Below, in pieces: positions 55,727-64,000 of a DNA stretch of 64,000 bases. The notes beneath the pieces were generated by a model that was not told the DNA's origin, ran no database searches, and was given only the letters and a program-made list of their open reading frames with translations. The DNA is from Sphingomonas sp. HMP9 (GTDB taxonomy: Bacteria; Pseudomonadota; Alphaproteobacteria; Sphingomonadales; Sphingomonadaceae). The stretch's first letter is position 1, and each line of letters begins with the position of its first letter. The DNA lies in assembly GCF_013374115.1 (NCBI RefSeq), contig NZ_AP022673.1:1578501-1642500 (forward strand), read 5' to 3'. The position numbers and the translations under genes were made by a program.

Positions 55727-56785
55727 ATGACGGGAATTCTGGTGCAGCGGTGTGTTCTTCTTGGCCTGGTCGGGGCCCTTGCCGCGTGCGTCGATCAGGC
55801 GAATGGCGGCGGTGCGGGCTCGCGTGACCAGATCACTGCGGTTGGGTCCTCGACCGTCTATCCGTTCACGACGATGATCGCCGAACAGCTCGTCGCGAAT
55901 GATCCCGGTGCCAAGGCGCCGGTGATCGAATCGACCGGCACCGGCGCGGGGATGAAGCTGTTCTGCGCCGGGATCGGCGCAGCGCATCCCGATATCGAGG
56001 ACGCCTCGCGCCGGATGAAGGCGAGCGAGTACGCCGCGTGCGCGAAGAACGGCGTGCGCGACGTGATCGAGATCCAGGTCGGGATCGACGGCATTGCCTT
56101 TGCCGAGGCCAAGAACGGCCCCAAGATGCAGCTGACACCGACCGATCTCTACAAGGCGCTGGCCGCCAATCCGGGCGGCAAGCCGAACACCGCCCGCGTC
56201 TGGCGCGACGTGAACCCGGCGCTGCCCGCGGTGCCGATCCAGGTGTACGGCCCGCCCGCGACCAGCGGGACGCGCGATGCGCTCGCCGAACTGATCCTGA
56301 CCAAGGGCTGCGAGGACAGCGATCCTTCGGCCAAGCCGCTCGCCAAGTCGGATCCCGATGCGCACAAGGCGCTCTGCACGCGCGTTCGCGAGGACGGCGT
56401 GTATGTCGATGCGGGCGAGAACGACAATCTGATCGTCCAGAAATTGCAGTCCAACCCGAACGCGATCGGCGTGTTCGGCTACAGCTATCTCGAAGAGAAT
56501 AAGGACGACGTGAACGGCGTGTCGATCTCGGGCGTCGCGCCGACCTACGCGTCGATCGCGGACAATGCGTATCCGGGGTCTAGGCCGCTTTATATCTATG
56601 TTAAGAAGGCGCACCTGACCGCGATCCCGGGTCTGCGGAATTTGCTGAAGCTGTATGCGGCGAACTGGGGCGTGACCGGACCGCTGGTGAAACGCGGGCT
56701 GATCGCGGCCCCGGCGGCGATCCAGGCGCGGTCGGCGGCGATCATCGCGAATGAAACGGTGCTGGATCCGGCGGTGTTGTCGTGA
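55727..56785 (+). CDS. pstS: phosphate-binding lipoprotein PstS
   Basis: A 352-residue binding protein. The N-terminal lipoprotein signal ends with the lipobox GALAAC (Cys21). The mature part starts with ITAVGSSTVYPFTTMIAEQL, the phosphate-loop type sequence, then STGTGAGMKLFCAG and GPPATSGTRDALAEL, all typical for PstS proteins of the sphingomonad form. It delivers phosphate to PstCA in the inner membrane. The palindromic elements that follow separate it from pstC by 295 bp. Confidence 0.92.
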   Translation: MTGILVQRCVLLGLVGALAACVDQANGGGAGSRDQITAVGSSTVYPFTTMIAEQLVANDPGAKAPVIESTGTGAGMKLFCAGIGAAHPDIEDASRRMKASEYAACAKNGVRDVIEIQVGIDGIAFAEAKNGPKMQLTPTDLYKALAANPGGKPNTARVWRDVNPALPAVPIQVYGPPATSGTRDALAELILTKGCEDSDPSAKPLAKSDPDAHKALCTRVREDGVYVDAGENDNLIVQKLQSNPNAIGVFGYSYLEENKDDVNGVSISGVAPTYASIADNAYPGSRPLYIYVKKAHLTAIPGLRNLLKLYAANWGVTGPLVKRGLIAAPAAIQARSAAIIANETVLDPAVLS

Positions 56786-56817
56786 TGGGTTTGTCGCGCA
56801 ACCGCGCTGCCTTCCTA

Positions 56818-56895
56818 GTTCCCCCGCGAACGCGGGGGCCCAGGGGCCAAGCAGGCTATCCGAACTTAGCTGGGCCCCCGCGTCCGCGGGGGAAC
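56818..56895. repeat. family C palindromic element in the pst operon (copy C3)
   Basis: Arms GTTCCCCCGCGAACGCGGGG and CCCCCGCGTCCGCGGGGGAAC. Its right half, AACTTAGCTGGGCCCCCGCG plus the following bases, nearly equals that of copy C2 at 17990. It sits 33 bases after the pstS stop. Confidence 0.9.
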
Positions 56896-56949
56896 GAGAG
56901 TTTTGCGGTGATCTCATCACTGCCAAACGCCACCACTTATCCCAAAGCC

Positions 56950-57055
56950 ACCACCCCGGCGAAGGCCGGGGCCCAGTTGGGCAACGCTCCATTGGCTGAT
57001 GCCGCGCTCCCCTACCTCGACCTCTCCAATTGGGCCCCGGCCTCCGCCGGGGTGG
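56950..57055. repeat. family B palindromic element in the pst operon (copy B3)
   Basis: Arms CACCACCCCGGCGAAGGCCG and CGGCCTCCGCCGGGGTGGTG with inner CCAGTTGGG and CCAATTGGG. It follows copy C3 and ends 25 bases before the pstC start. Confidence 0.9.
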
Positions 57056-57080
57056 TGCTTATGGACGGGCGAAACCTGTA

Positions 57081-58457
57081 ATGTCCGCCATCGCGCTCCT
57101 CTTCCTCGTCATCGGTCTCGGCCTGATCGGCTGGCTCACCGCGCGCGTCCGCGCCACGCGCTTTCGTGCGCTCAGCACCGCGCGGTTCAGTTCGCTCCCT
57201 GCGCACCATGGCTGGTACGTCGCGCTGTGGACCACGATCCCGCCGCTGATATTCCTCGTGGTCTGGTCGATGACCGCGCCCGCACTCGTCACCGAGGCCG
57301 TGCTCGCGACCCCGGCGGCGATCCAGCTCCCCCCGCCCGGCTTCGACCGCGCGTCGATCCTGTCGGAAGCGCGTAGTCTCGCCGAAGGTCGCAGCTTCGG
57401 CGCGTTCCACGGCCTCGCGCGCACGCTCGCGCCGTCCTACGCCGCCGCGCAGACGCGTTACGACTGGATCGCGACCGCGCTTGCGCTGCTGCTCGCCTTC
57501 GCCGGTGGGGCCTTCGCCTTCACCCGCGTCAAACCCGGTTTCGGCGCGCGCACGCAGATCGAGCGCGTCGTCATGCTGCTGCTGCTCGGCGCGTCGCTGA
57601 TCGCGATCCTGACCACGGTCGGCATCGTCGCCTCGCTGCTGTACGAATCCGCGCGGTTCTTCTCGGTCGTGCCGATCACCGACTTCCTGTTCGGCACGCA
57701 CTGGAGCCCGCAGGTGATCGACGCGCGCGATCCGGGTGCGTCGCTCGGCGCGGTGCCGCTGTTCTGGGGGACGTTCTTCATCGGCGCGGTGATCGCGATG
57801 ATCGTCGCGATCCCGTTCGGCCTGATGAGCGCGATCTACCTCACGCAATACGCCAAGCCGACCACGCGCAAGTGGATGAAGCCGATCCTCGAGATGCTCG
57901 CGGGCGTCCCGACCGTCGTCTACGGCTATTTCGCCGCGCTTACCGTCGCCCCCGCGGTGCGCGATTTCGCGGTGTCGATCGGGATCAGCTGGGCCTCGTC
58001 CGAGAGCGCGCTCGCCGCAGGGCTGGTGATGGGCATCATGATCATCCCGTTCGTGTCCTCGATGGCCGACGATTCGATCGCCGCGGTGCCCTCGTCGATG
58101 CGCGACGGCAGCCTCGCAATGGGCGCGACCTCGTCGGAGACGATCCGCCGCGTGCTGCTCCCGGCCGCGCTGCCCGGCGTCGTCGGCGGCGTGCTGCTCG
58201 CCGTATCGCGCGCGATCGGCGAGACGATGATCGTCGTGATGGCGGCGTCCGGCGTCGCCACGCTGACGCTCAACCCGTTCGCCAGCACCACCACCGTCAC
58301 CAAGCAGATCGTCGACCTGCTGACCGGCGAGGCGGAGTTCGACAGCCCCAAGACGCTCGCCGCGTTCGCGCTCGGGCTGACGTTGTTCGTCGTCACGCTC
58401 CTTCTCAACATCGTCGCGCTGCGCGTCGTCAAACGGTACCGCGAAGCCTATGACTGA
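57081..58457 (+). CDS. pstC: phosphate ABC transporter permease PstC
   Basis: A 458-residue permease with an N-terminal extension typical of the alphaproteobacterial form (two helices and a loop up to about residue 170) before the core. The core has FGLMSAIYLTQYAKP and EMLAGVPTVVYGYFAAL and the EAA-type loop SLAMGATSSETIRRVLLPAALPGVVGGV. It pairs with PstA to form the inner membrane channel. The start is ATG 57081, with no obvious stronger ribosome site. Its end overlaps pstA by 8 bases. Confidence 0.93.
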   Translation: MSAIALLFLVIGLGLIGWLTARVRATRFRALSTARFSSLPAHHGWYVALWTTIPPLIFLVVWSMTAPALVTEAVLATPAAIQLPPPGFDRASILSEARSLAEGRSFGAFHGLARTLAPSYAAAQTRYDWIATALALLLAFAGGAFAFTRVKPGFGARTQIERVVMLLLLGASLIAILTTVGIVASLLYESARFFSVVPITDFLFGTHWSPQVIDARDPGASLGAVPLFWGTFFIGAVIAMIVAIPFGLMSAIYLTQYAKPTTRKWMKPILEMLAGVPTVVYGYFAALTVAPAVRDFAVSIGISWASSESALAAGLVMGIMIIPFVSSMADDSIAAVPSSMRDGSLAMGATSSETIRRVLLPAALPGVVGGVLLAVSRAIGETMIVVMAASGVATLTLNPFASTTTVTKQIVDLLTGEAEFDSPKTLAAFALGLTLFVVTLLLNIVALRVVKRYREAYD

Positions 58458-59748
58458 CACGCTCGTGCCCTCACTGCAGACCAGCGGCGCGGAGCCGGTG
58501 CGCCGCGTGCCGACCGACTGGACGACGCAGGCGATGCAATCGCGGATCCGCCGCCGTTACGCGTCCGAGCGCCGCTTCCGCTTCGCCGGTCTCGCCGCGG
58601 TATGGCTGTCCGCCGCTTTCCTCGCCTTCCTGCTGTTCTCGATGCTGAGCCAGGGCGCGAGCGGGTTCGTCGAGACGCGCGTCGCGCTCCCGGTCGATCT
58701 CGCCGCGGCCAAGCTGCCGATCGAGCCCGCGCGGCTGGCCGGACGCGGGGCCGACCTAGCGCTCGCCGGCGCCGGTCTCGAAGGCACCGTCCTGGCCGCC
58801 GCGAGCACCGCCTACGGCAAGGATGGCGCCAACCTGCTATCCGACGGCGCGTGGGCGGTGGTCCGCGACGCGATCAAGGCCGATCCGTCGCTGCTCCAGC
58901 GCAAGACGGTGTTCGACGTCCCCGTCTCCAGCCCGATCGACGTCGCCGCCAAGGGCAACGGCACGCGCGATGCCGAGGCCGTCGTTGCGCGGCTGAAGGC
59001 GCGCGGCGTGCTGACGCGCGGGTTCAACGCGGGCTTCCTGACCGCGGCGGACTCGAACGACGCCACGCGCGTCGGCATCTGGGGGGCGTTCAAGGGATCG
59101 CTGCTGACGATGGTCGTCACGTTGCTGCTCGCCTTCCCGATCGGCGTGCTGTCCGCGCTGTATCTCGAGGAATATGCGCCCAAGAACCGCTGGACCGACC
59201 TGATCGAGGTGTCGATCAACAACCTCGCTGCGGTGCCCTCGATCATTTTCGGGCTGCTGGGCCTCGCGGTGTTCCTGGGCACGTTCGGCATGCCGCGATC
59301 GGCGCCGATCGTCGGCGGGCTCACGCTTGCGCTGATGACGATGCCGGTGATCGTTATCGCCGGGCGCAACGCGATCAAGGCGGTCCCGCCGTCGATCCGC
59401 GATGCCGCGCTCGGCGTGGGCGCATCGCCGGTCCAGGTCGTGTTCCACCACGTCCTGCCGCTCGCCCTGCCCGGCATCCTGACCGGCACGATCATCGGCA
59501 TGGCGCGCGCGCTCGGCGAGACCGCGCCGCTGCTGATGATCGGCATGCGCGCGTTCATCGCCGCGCCGCCGTCGGGCCTGAACGATCCGGCGACCGTGTT
59601 GCCCGTCCAGATCTTCCTGTGGTCCGATCAGGTCAGCCGCGGCTTCGTCGAAAAGACGTCGGCGGCGATCATCGTCCTGCTCGTCTTCCTGCTCGCGATG
59701 AACGGCGTCGCGATCTACCTCCGTAACCGATTCGAGACACGCTGGTGA
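58450..59748 (+). CDS. pstA: phosphate ABC transporter permease PstA
   Basis: A 432-residue permease. The N-terminal part ([20 protein letters not shown] and the following extracellular loop up to about 210) matches the DUF3333 domain seen in alphaproteobacterial PstA. The permease core has [37 protein letters not shown] and the EAA loop [29 protein letters not shown]. Together with PstC it moves phosphate; ATPase PstB binds the EAA loops. Overlaps pstC by 8 and pstB by 4 bases. Confidence 0.94.
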   Translation: MTDTLVPSLQTSGAEPVRRVPTDWTTQAMQSRIRRRYASERRFRFAGLAAVWLSAAFLAFLLFSMLSQGASGFVETRVALPVDLAAAKLPIEPARLAGRGADLALAGAGLEGTVLAAASTAYGKDGANLLSDGAWAVVRDAIKADPSLLQRKTVFDVPVSSPIDVAAKGNGTRDAEAVVARLKARGVLTRGFNAGFLTAADSNDATRVGIWGAFKGSLLTMVVTLLLAFPIGVLSALYLEEYAPKNRWTDLIEVSINNLAAVPSIIFGLLGLAVFLGTFGMPRSAPIVGGLTLALMTMPVIVIAGRNAIKAVPPSIRDAALGVGASPVQVVFHHVLPLALPGILTGTIIGMARALGETAPLLMIGMRAFIAAPPSGLNDPATVLPVQIFLWSDQVSRGFVEKTSAAIIVLLVFLLAMNGVAIYLRNRFETRW

Positions 59749-60527
59749 TGAATTCCAAACCCAAGACGCCGGTCCTGAAAATGACCGCGCGCAACGTCTC
59801 CGTCGCGTACGGAAGCAAGCTGGCGATCGATAACGTTTCGATCGACGTCGACCAGGACGAGGTCGTCGCGTTCATCGGCCCATCGGGCTGCGGCAAGTCG
59901 ACCTTCCTGCGCACGCTCAACCGCATGAACGACACCGTCGCCAGCGCGCGCGTGACCGGGGAGATCAAGCTCGACGGCCAGGATATCTACTCCCCCGACA
60001 TGGACGTGGTGCAGCTCCGCGCCCGCGTCGGCATGGTATTCCAGAAGCCGAACCCGTTCCCGAAATCGATCTACGAGAACGTCGCCTACGGCCCGCGCAT
60101 CCACGGGCTGGCGGGCGCGAAAGCCGACCTCGACAGGATCGTCGAGAAGTCGCTGCGGCGCGCCGGTCTCTGGGACGAGGTCAAGGATCGCCTCTCGGAC
60201 AGCGGCACAGCGTTGTCGGGCGGCCAGCAGCAGCGGCTGTGCATCGCGCGCGCGATCGCGGTCGATCCCGAGGTCATCCTGATGGACGAGCCGTGCAGCG
60301 CCCTCGATCCGATCGCGACCGCCAAGATCGAGGAGCTGATCCACGAACTGCGCGGCCGCTATGCGATGGTGATCGTCACGCACAACATGCAGCAGGCCGC
60401 GCGCGTCAGCCAGAAGACCGCGTTCTTCCACCTCGGCACGCTGGTCGAATACGGCAACACCTCCGACATCTTCACCAATCCCCGCGAAGAGCGGACCAAG
60501 GATTACATCACCGGCCGGTACGGCTGA
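59745..60527 (+). CDS. pstB: phosphate ABC transporter ATP-binding protein PstB
   Basis: A 260-residue ATPase with Walker [16 protein letters not shown], the Q-loop [25 protein letters not shown], the signature [16 protein letters not shown] and Walker [15 protein letters not shown]. The FPKSIYENV segment is characteristic of PstB. It powers phosphate uptake at the membrane. The ATGA overlap with pstA implies coupled translation. Confidence 0.97.
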   Translation: MMNSKPKTPVLKMTARNVSVAYGSKLAIDNVSIDVDQDEVVAFIGPSGCGKSTFLRTLNRMNDTVASARVTGEIKLDGQDIYSPDMDVVQLRARVGMVFQKPNPFPKSIYENVAYGPRIHGLAGAKADLDRIVEKSLRRAGLWDEVKDRLSDSGTALSGGQQQRLCIARAIAVDPEVILMDEPCSALDPIATAKIEELIHELRGRYAMVIVTHNMQQAARVSQKTAFFHLGTLVEYGNTSDIFTNPREERTKDYITGRYG

Positions 60528-60541
60528 GTGGAGGACCACGC

Positions 60542-61231
60542 ATGAACACGCATACGGTCAAGGCCTTCGACAACGATATCGGCGAGCTCCGCGGGTTGAT
60601 CTCGCAGATGGGCGGGCTCGCCGAGGACGCGATCGACAAGGCGATGCAGGCGCTGCAACGCAACGACATTGCGCTCGCCGAACAGGTGCGCGCCGCCGAC
60701 AAGCAGATCGACATGATCGAAGCCGAGGTCGAGCGGCTCGCGGTGCGGATCATCGCGTTGCGCGCGCCGATGGCGGTCGACCTGCGCGAAGTGGTCGCCG
60801 CGCTCAAGATCGCGGGCGTCGTCGAGCGGATCGGTGACTACGCCAAGAACATCGCCAAGCGCGTGCCGATGATCGAGAGCGAGCACCGGATCGAACCGAT
60901 CTCGATCCTGCCGGCAATGGGCCGGATGGCGAGCGAGATGGTCCACGACGTGCTCGACGCGTTCGCCGCACGCGACCCCGAGGAAGCCGTCCGCGTGGTC
61001 GAATGCGACAACGCGCTCGACGATTTCTACGACAGCATCTTCCGCACGCTCGTCACCTACATGGTCGAGAACCCCCGGACGATCGGGCAGGTCGCGCATC
61101 TGCTGTTCGTCGCCAAGAACCTCGAGCGGATCGGCGATCACGCGACCAATGTCGCGGAGATGGTGTATTTCGCCGCGACCGGCACGCAGATGGTCGATCG
61201 CGAACGCGGCATAAAGAAGGAGCAGGCATAA
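60542..61231 (+). CDS. phoU: phosphate transport regulator PhoU
   Basis: A 229-residue helical protein made of two PhoU repeats, with conserved metal-binding patterns EVERLAVRIIALRAPMAVDLREVVAALK and NLERIGDHATNVAEMVYF. It links PstSCAB to PhoR and keeps PhoR off when phosphate is plentiful. The ATG at 60542 follows GGAGGA. Its TAA stop overlaps the phoB start (TAATG). Confidence 0.95.
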   Translation: MNTHTVKAFDNDIGELRGLISQMGGLAEDAIDKAMQALQRNDIALAEQVRAADKQIDMIEAEVERLAVRIIALRAPMAVDLREVVAALKIAGVVERIGDYAKNIAKRVPMIESEHRIEPISILPAMGRMASEMVHDVLDAFAARDPEEAVRVVECDNALDDFYDSIFRTLVTYMVENPRTIGQVAHLLFVAKNLERIGDHATNVAEMVYFAATGTQMVDRERGIKKEQA

Positions 61232-61923
61232 TGGCACGCGCAAAGATGCTGCTGGTCGAGGACGATGCCGCCCTCGCCGAACTGCTGGTCTGGCATTTCA
61301 AGCGCGAAGATTTCGAGATCGCGCACACGCCGGATGGCGAGGAAGCACTCCTGCTCGCCAAGGAGAAGGTGCCCGACATCGTCCTGCTCGACTGGATGGT
61401 CGAGGGGCTGTCGGGGATCGAGGTGTGCCGCCGCCTGCGCCGCGCGCCCGAGACGCAGAACGTGCCGATCATCATGCTCACCGCGCGCGGTGAGGAAGAA
61501 GACCGCGTCCGCGGGCTCGAGACCGGCGCCGACGATTACGTGACAAAACCCTTCTCGCCCCGCGAACTCGTCGCCCGAGTCGGCGCGGTCCTGCGCCGCG
61601 TCCGCCCCGCGCTCGCCGGCGAAGCGCTGAGCTATGCGGACATCGAGATGGACACGGTCGGCCACAAGGTCCGCCGCTCGGGCGAAGTCGTCTCGCTCGG
61701 ACCGACCGAGTTCCGTTTGCTCAAGCATTTCCTCGAGCATCCCGGCTGGGTGTTCTCGCGCGAGCGGCTGCTCGATGCGGTGTGGGGCCATGACAGCGAC
61801 ATCGAAAGCCGCACCGTCGACGTGCACATCCGCCGCCTGCGCAAGGCGATCAATGTCGGCGAGCGCCCGGACATTATCCGCACCGTCCGTTCGGCAGGCT
61901 ATTCACTCGATACGGGGGGATAA
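61231..61923 (+). CDS. phoB: phosphate regulon response regulator PhoB
   Basis: A 230-residue OmpR/PhoB-type regulator. The receiver domain has LLVEDDAALAELL and the phospho-acceptor Asp in DIVLLDWMVEGLSG, with Thr/Lys in MLTARGEEEDRVRG and VTKPFSP. The C-terminal winged helix has PTEFRLLKHFLEHPGWVFSRERLLDAVWG and VDVHIRRLRKAI. It binds Pho boxes after phosphorylation by PhoR. Start is ATG 61231. Confidence 0.96.
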   Translation: MARAKMLLVEDDAALAELLVWHFKREDFEIAHTPDGEEALLLAKEKVPDIVLLDWMVEGLSGIEVCRRLRRAPETQNVPIIMLTARGEEEDRVRGLETGADDYVTKPFSPRELVARVGAVLRRVRPALAGEALSYADIEMDTVGHKVRRSGEVVSLGPTEFRLLKHFLEHPGWVFSRERLLDAVWGHDSDIESRTVDVHIRRLRKAINVGERPDIIRTVRSAGYSLDTGG

Positions 61924-61977
61924 GGACTCTGTCCCGCGGTGGGGCGAATGGAATCGGATGCGAAACGAAGGACCCAA

Positions 61978-62006
61978 GCGCGACTTAGTGCGTTCAGACG
62001 TCGCGC
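61978..62006. terminator. hairpin after phoB
   Basis: GCGCGAC at 61978-61984 pairs with GTCGCGC at 62000-62006. It lies between phoB and the next small gene and may end the phosphate operon transcript; no T tract follows. Confidence 0.4.
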
Positions 62007-62039
62007 TACCAAAATGGTGCACCCATTTAGGAGATTTCC

Positions 62040-62369
62040 ATGAAGTCCATACTTCTCGCCGCCGCCGCTCTTCTCGCGTCGCCCGTGATCGCTCAGACCA
62101 CGCCGCCGGCAGACCCCGCCGCGCAGACCGCGCCGGCCGATCCCGCGATGCAGGCGCCGCCGGCGGATGCCGCAGCACCGGCCGATCCCGCAATGGCAGC
62201 CCCGGCCGATCCGGCAGCAGCCCCTGCAGCACCCATGGCCGCTCCGGCGCCTGCCGGTGGCGTGACGTTCGGTCAGCCGACCGTGACCCCGCCGACGCCG
62301 GCACCGGCCGAGTATCCGGTGTGCTCGAAGACGGTCAAGGACGGCTGCCGCAACCGCGGCGGCAAGTAA
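62040..62369 (+). CDS. Ala/Pro-rich secreted small protein
   Basis: A 109-residue protein with a Sec signal (ending SPVIAQ, about residue 19). The mature part is almost all Ala, Pro and Asp, built on the repeated unit PADPA(M/A)xAP. A short conserved-looking tail, EYPVCSKTVKDGCRNRGGK, holds two cysteines and a basic end. I recall sphingomonad secreted proteins with similar YPVCS...C tails, function unknown. The ATG at 62040 follows AGGAG at 7 bases. It lies just downstream of the phosphate operon but has its own ribosome site and a terminator. Confidence 0.65.
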   Translation: MKSILLAAAALLASPVIAQTTPPADPAAQTAPADPAMQAPPADAAAPADPAMAAPADPAAAPAAPMAAPAPAGGVTFGQPTVTPPTPAPAEYPVCSKTVKDGCRNRGGK

Positions 62370-62379
62370 CTGACATCCA

Positions 62380-62408
62380 TGCAGGCGGCGGACCATCCGC
62401 CGCTTGCA
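62380..62408 (+). terminator. strong hairpin after the Ala/Pro-rich gene
   Basis: TGCAGGCGGCGGA at 62380 pairs with TCCGCCGCTTGCA at 62396 over 13 positions with one G-U and a three-base loop. It follows the stop codon by 10 bases. No T tract, but the stem is very stable. Confidence 0.65.
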
Positions 62409-62429
62409 CGGCCAGCTTTACGTTCTAGG

Positions 62430-62464
62430 AAAGGCGCTCCAACTATAAGAGAGGAGCGCCTTTT
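62430..62464 (+). terminator. terminator-like hairpin with T tract directly before the SDR start codon
   Basis: AAAGGCGCTCC (62430-62440) pairs perfectly with GGAGCGCCTTT (62453-62463), with a 12-base loop, and TTTT ends 3 bases before the ATG at 62467. The presumed ribosome site GAGAGGAG (62449-62456) lies in the loop and 3' stem. It could terminate transcription from upstream, or hold back translation of the SDR gene. Confidence 0.65.
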
Positions 62465-62466
62465 CC

Positions 62467-63381
62467 ATGTCCGGAAACTCTGGGTCCATTCGCTTTGACG
62501 ACAAGGTGGCGATCGTCACCGGCGCAGGCGGCGGTCTCGGTCGCGAATATGCGCTCGAACTCGCCCGGCGTGGCGCAAAGGTGGTCGTCAACGATCTCGG
62601 CGGCTCGCGTGACGGCACCGGCCATTCGGACGCTGCCCTGAAAGTCGTCGAGGAAATCGAGGCGGCCGGCGGCGACGCGATGTCGAACGGCGGCAGCGTC
62701 ACCGACTATGACCAGATGGTCGAGATGGTTGCAAAGGCGTCGGAGAAATGGGGCGGCGTCCATATCCTGATCAACAATGCCGGCGTCCTGCGCGACAAGA
62801 GCTTCGCCAAGATGGAACCCGCCGACTTCAAGTTCGTCGTCGACGTCCACCTCAACGGCTCGGCCAACGCCACCAAGGCGGTATGGGACACCATGCGCGC
62901 GCAGAATTACGGCCGCATCCTGATGACCGCGTCGTCGACCGGTCTTTACGGCAATTTCGGCCAGGCGAATTACGGCGCGGCCAAGCTCGGCCTTGCCGGC
63001 CTGACCAAGACGCTCGCGATCGAGGGCGCGAAGAACAACATCAAGGTCAATACGATCGCGCCGACCGCGGGTACGCGGATGACGCAGGACATCTTCCCCG
63101 AGGAAGCGTTCAAGGCCTTTTCGCCGGACAAGGTCGCGCCGGCGGCGGTATTCCTCGTATCGGAGGACGCGCCCACCAACATGATCGTCGGTGCCGGCGC
63201 GGGTGTGTTCCAGGCGGCGTACGTGACCCTGACGCAAGGCATGCTGCTGACCGGCGAAGACCTTTCCGTCGAAGGCGTCGCGGCGAACTGGGAGGCGATC
63301 ATCGACCGCGCCGGCGAGATCGTTCCGCAGTCTGGCTCGGAGCAGTCGATGACCATTCTGAGCAAGTTGCAGGGACGCTGA
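62467..63381 (+). CDS. SDR family oxidoreductase, (3R)-hydroxyacyl-CoA dehydrogenase-like
   Basis: A 304-residue short-chain dehydrogenase. The cofactor motif is IVTGAGGGLGREYALELARRGAKVVVNDLGG, then ILINNAGVLRD, the catalytic Ser in TASSTGLYGNF and Tyr/Lys in QANYGAAKLG. This arrangement matches the dehydrogenase part of MFE-2 type beta-oxidation enzymes, so oxidation of (3R)-hydroxyacyl-CoA with NAD is likely. The ATG at 62467 lies right after a terminator-like hairpin. Confidence 0.9.
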   Translation: MSGNSGSIRFDDKVAIVTGAGGGLGREYALELARRGAKVVVNDLGGSRDGTGHSDAALKVVEEIEAAGGDAMSNGGSVTDYDQMVEMVAKASEKWGGVHILINNAGVLRDKSFAKMEPADFKFVVDVHLNGSANATKAVWDTMRAQNYGRILMTASSTGLYGNFGQANYGAAKLGLAGLTKTLAIEGAKNNIKVNTIAPTAGTRMTQDIFPEEAFKAFSPDKVAPAAVFLVSEDAPTNMIVGAGAGVFQAAYVTLTQGMLLTGEDLSVEGVAANWEAIIDRAGEIVPQSGSEQSMTILSKLQGR

Positions 63382-63388
63382 CCATCGG

Positions 63389-63466
63389 CTCCCCGCGAAA
63401 GCGGGGGCCCAGGACCACGGACGTGATCGCCTGTAAACTTGGGCGTCCGCTTTCGCGGGAGAACGG
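63389..63466. repeat. family C palindromic element (copy C5)
   Basis: Arms GCTCCCCGCGAAAGCGGGGG and CCGCTTTCGCGGGAGAACGG. It lies between the convergent SDR and S24 genes. Confidence 0.85.
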
Positions 63467-63483
63467 AACGGGGGAGCCCCCCC

Positions 63484-64000
63484 TCAGCGCGGTTCGCGCA
63501 TCTGCCAGACTACCCTGCCAATGACCGCGATTGCTCCGTCCGGCACGACTGCCGCGTCGGGGTTGTCGCTCGTCGCAACGAACGCTCCCCGCACGAGCGC
63601 CACCCGCTTCACCATCACCGCATCGTCGATCCGGATGACGTACACGCCGCCCTTCGCGCGCGGCGTGCGGTCCGCGGTGTCGACTACGATATGATCGCCG
63701 TCGAATAGTCCCGGCTCCATCGAACTGCCACGGACGCGGATGATCGCCGCCTGCCCGTCCTTCAATCCGAGCGTCCGCGCGAGGCCGGGATCGAGCGTGT
63801 CGGTGCCGAGCACGATCTCGCCATCGACCAGCGCGCCGGGGCCGGCCGATGCCGCGACAGCGAGCCTTTGGATGCGGAACCCTGTCGGTCCGTCAGTGGG
63901 CGCGCCCAGCATTGCCTCGCTCACACCCAGATATTGCGACAGCAATCGCCGGTCGCGTTCGCCAAGTATGCGCGGCGATCCGCGGCGGACATATTGCTGG
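63484..64000 (-). CDS. S24/LexA-like peptidase or XRE-type repressor, C-terminal part (cut by window edge)
   Basis: An open frame from the right edge to the stop at 63484, about 171 residues in view. It starts with QQYVRRGSPRILGERDRRLL and SQYLGVSEAMLG, the end of a helix-turn-helix domain. The S24 peptidase domain follows: the catalytic Ser in RGSSMEPGLFDGDHIVVD and the Lys in DDAVMVKRVALV are both present. Such proteins are phage-type or stress repressors that self-cleave with RecA help, though many act as plain regulators. The N-terminus lies outside the window. Confidence 0.85.
   Translation of the reverse strand, partial: QQYVRRGSPRILGERDRRLLSQYLGVSEAMLGAPTDGPTGFRIQRLAVAASAGPGALVDGEIVLGTDTLDPGLARTLGLKDGQAAIIRVRGSSMEPGLFDGDHIVVDTADRTPRAKGGVYVIRIDDAVMVKRVALVRGAFVATSDNPDAAVVPDGAIAVIGRVVWQMREPR

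Overview
The window is a high-GC alphaproteobacterial chromosome segment, most likely Sphingomonas or a close sphingomonad. Pointers are the monothiol glutaredoxin-BolA-DUF1476 cluster, DUF5076, the GAAC-N7-GAAC SOS box before recA, the type 3 prolyl-tRNA synthetase, the HPr-rel-A type operon, and the many short palindromic repeats between genes. Nearly all of the sequence is ordinary chromosome. I see no rRNA, tRNA, prophage, insertion sequence or CRISPR array.

Layout. 1-7.4 kb: start of a TamA-like outer membrane gene, a two-helix membrane peptide, RNase T2, a membrane protein, nadC and nadA (NAD synthesis), DUF4230, an MBL-fold hydrolase, then glutaredoxin, BolA and the ATP synthase zeta-type protein. 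7.4-17.8 kb: a quinone oxidoreductase-like gene, leuC-ORF39-leuD (leucine synthesis), a tightly overlapping operon holding both 3-oxoacid CoA-transferase subunits, an acid phosphatase lipoprotein, DUF5076, a frameshifted GST and an esterase, then an SMP-30 lactonase divergent from a TPP enzyme. 18-28.5 kb: alaS, M24 peptidase, a dicarboxylate/amino-acid symporter, GST, methyltransferase, a repeat-rich gap, recA with an SOS box, and ispE. 28.7-42 kb: TPR protein, ETF-QO, a degenerate uracil-DNA-glycosylase-like gene with a lytic transglycosylase, moaB, small secreted proteins, an outer membrane barrel, a radical SAM protein, a VOC protein, proS, an EamA transporter and a CcdC-like protein.

42-50.5 kb: the glycine cleavage operon gcvT-gcvH-gcvPA-gcvPB behind a tandem glycine riboswitch, then glmS and glmU. 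50.5-54.1 kb: gph and a VanZ-like gene converge on a four-gene operon (Tat-signal small protein, PqqD-like chaperone, HprK-related kinase A, PF14907-type nucleotidyltransferase), the least understood unit here. 54.4-61.9 kb: a complete phosphate module phoR-pstS-pstC-pstA-pstB-phoU-phoB. The end holds an Ala/Pro-rich secreted protein, an SDR enzyme with a terminator-like hairpin abutting its start codon, and an S24/LexA-like gene cut by the window edge.

The most striking feature is the set of short palindromic elements (about 75-110 bp, at least four sequence families, some 20 full or half copies). They sit in most of the larger gaps between convergent genes and at operon ends. In two places they have entered protein-coding sequence: one forms the signal peptide of the acid phosphatase lipoprotein, and one is an in-frame insertion in ispE, whose stop codon also falls in a second half element. 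Elements of two families recur side by side at three loci, one of them between pstS and pstC.
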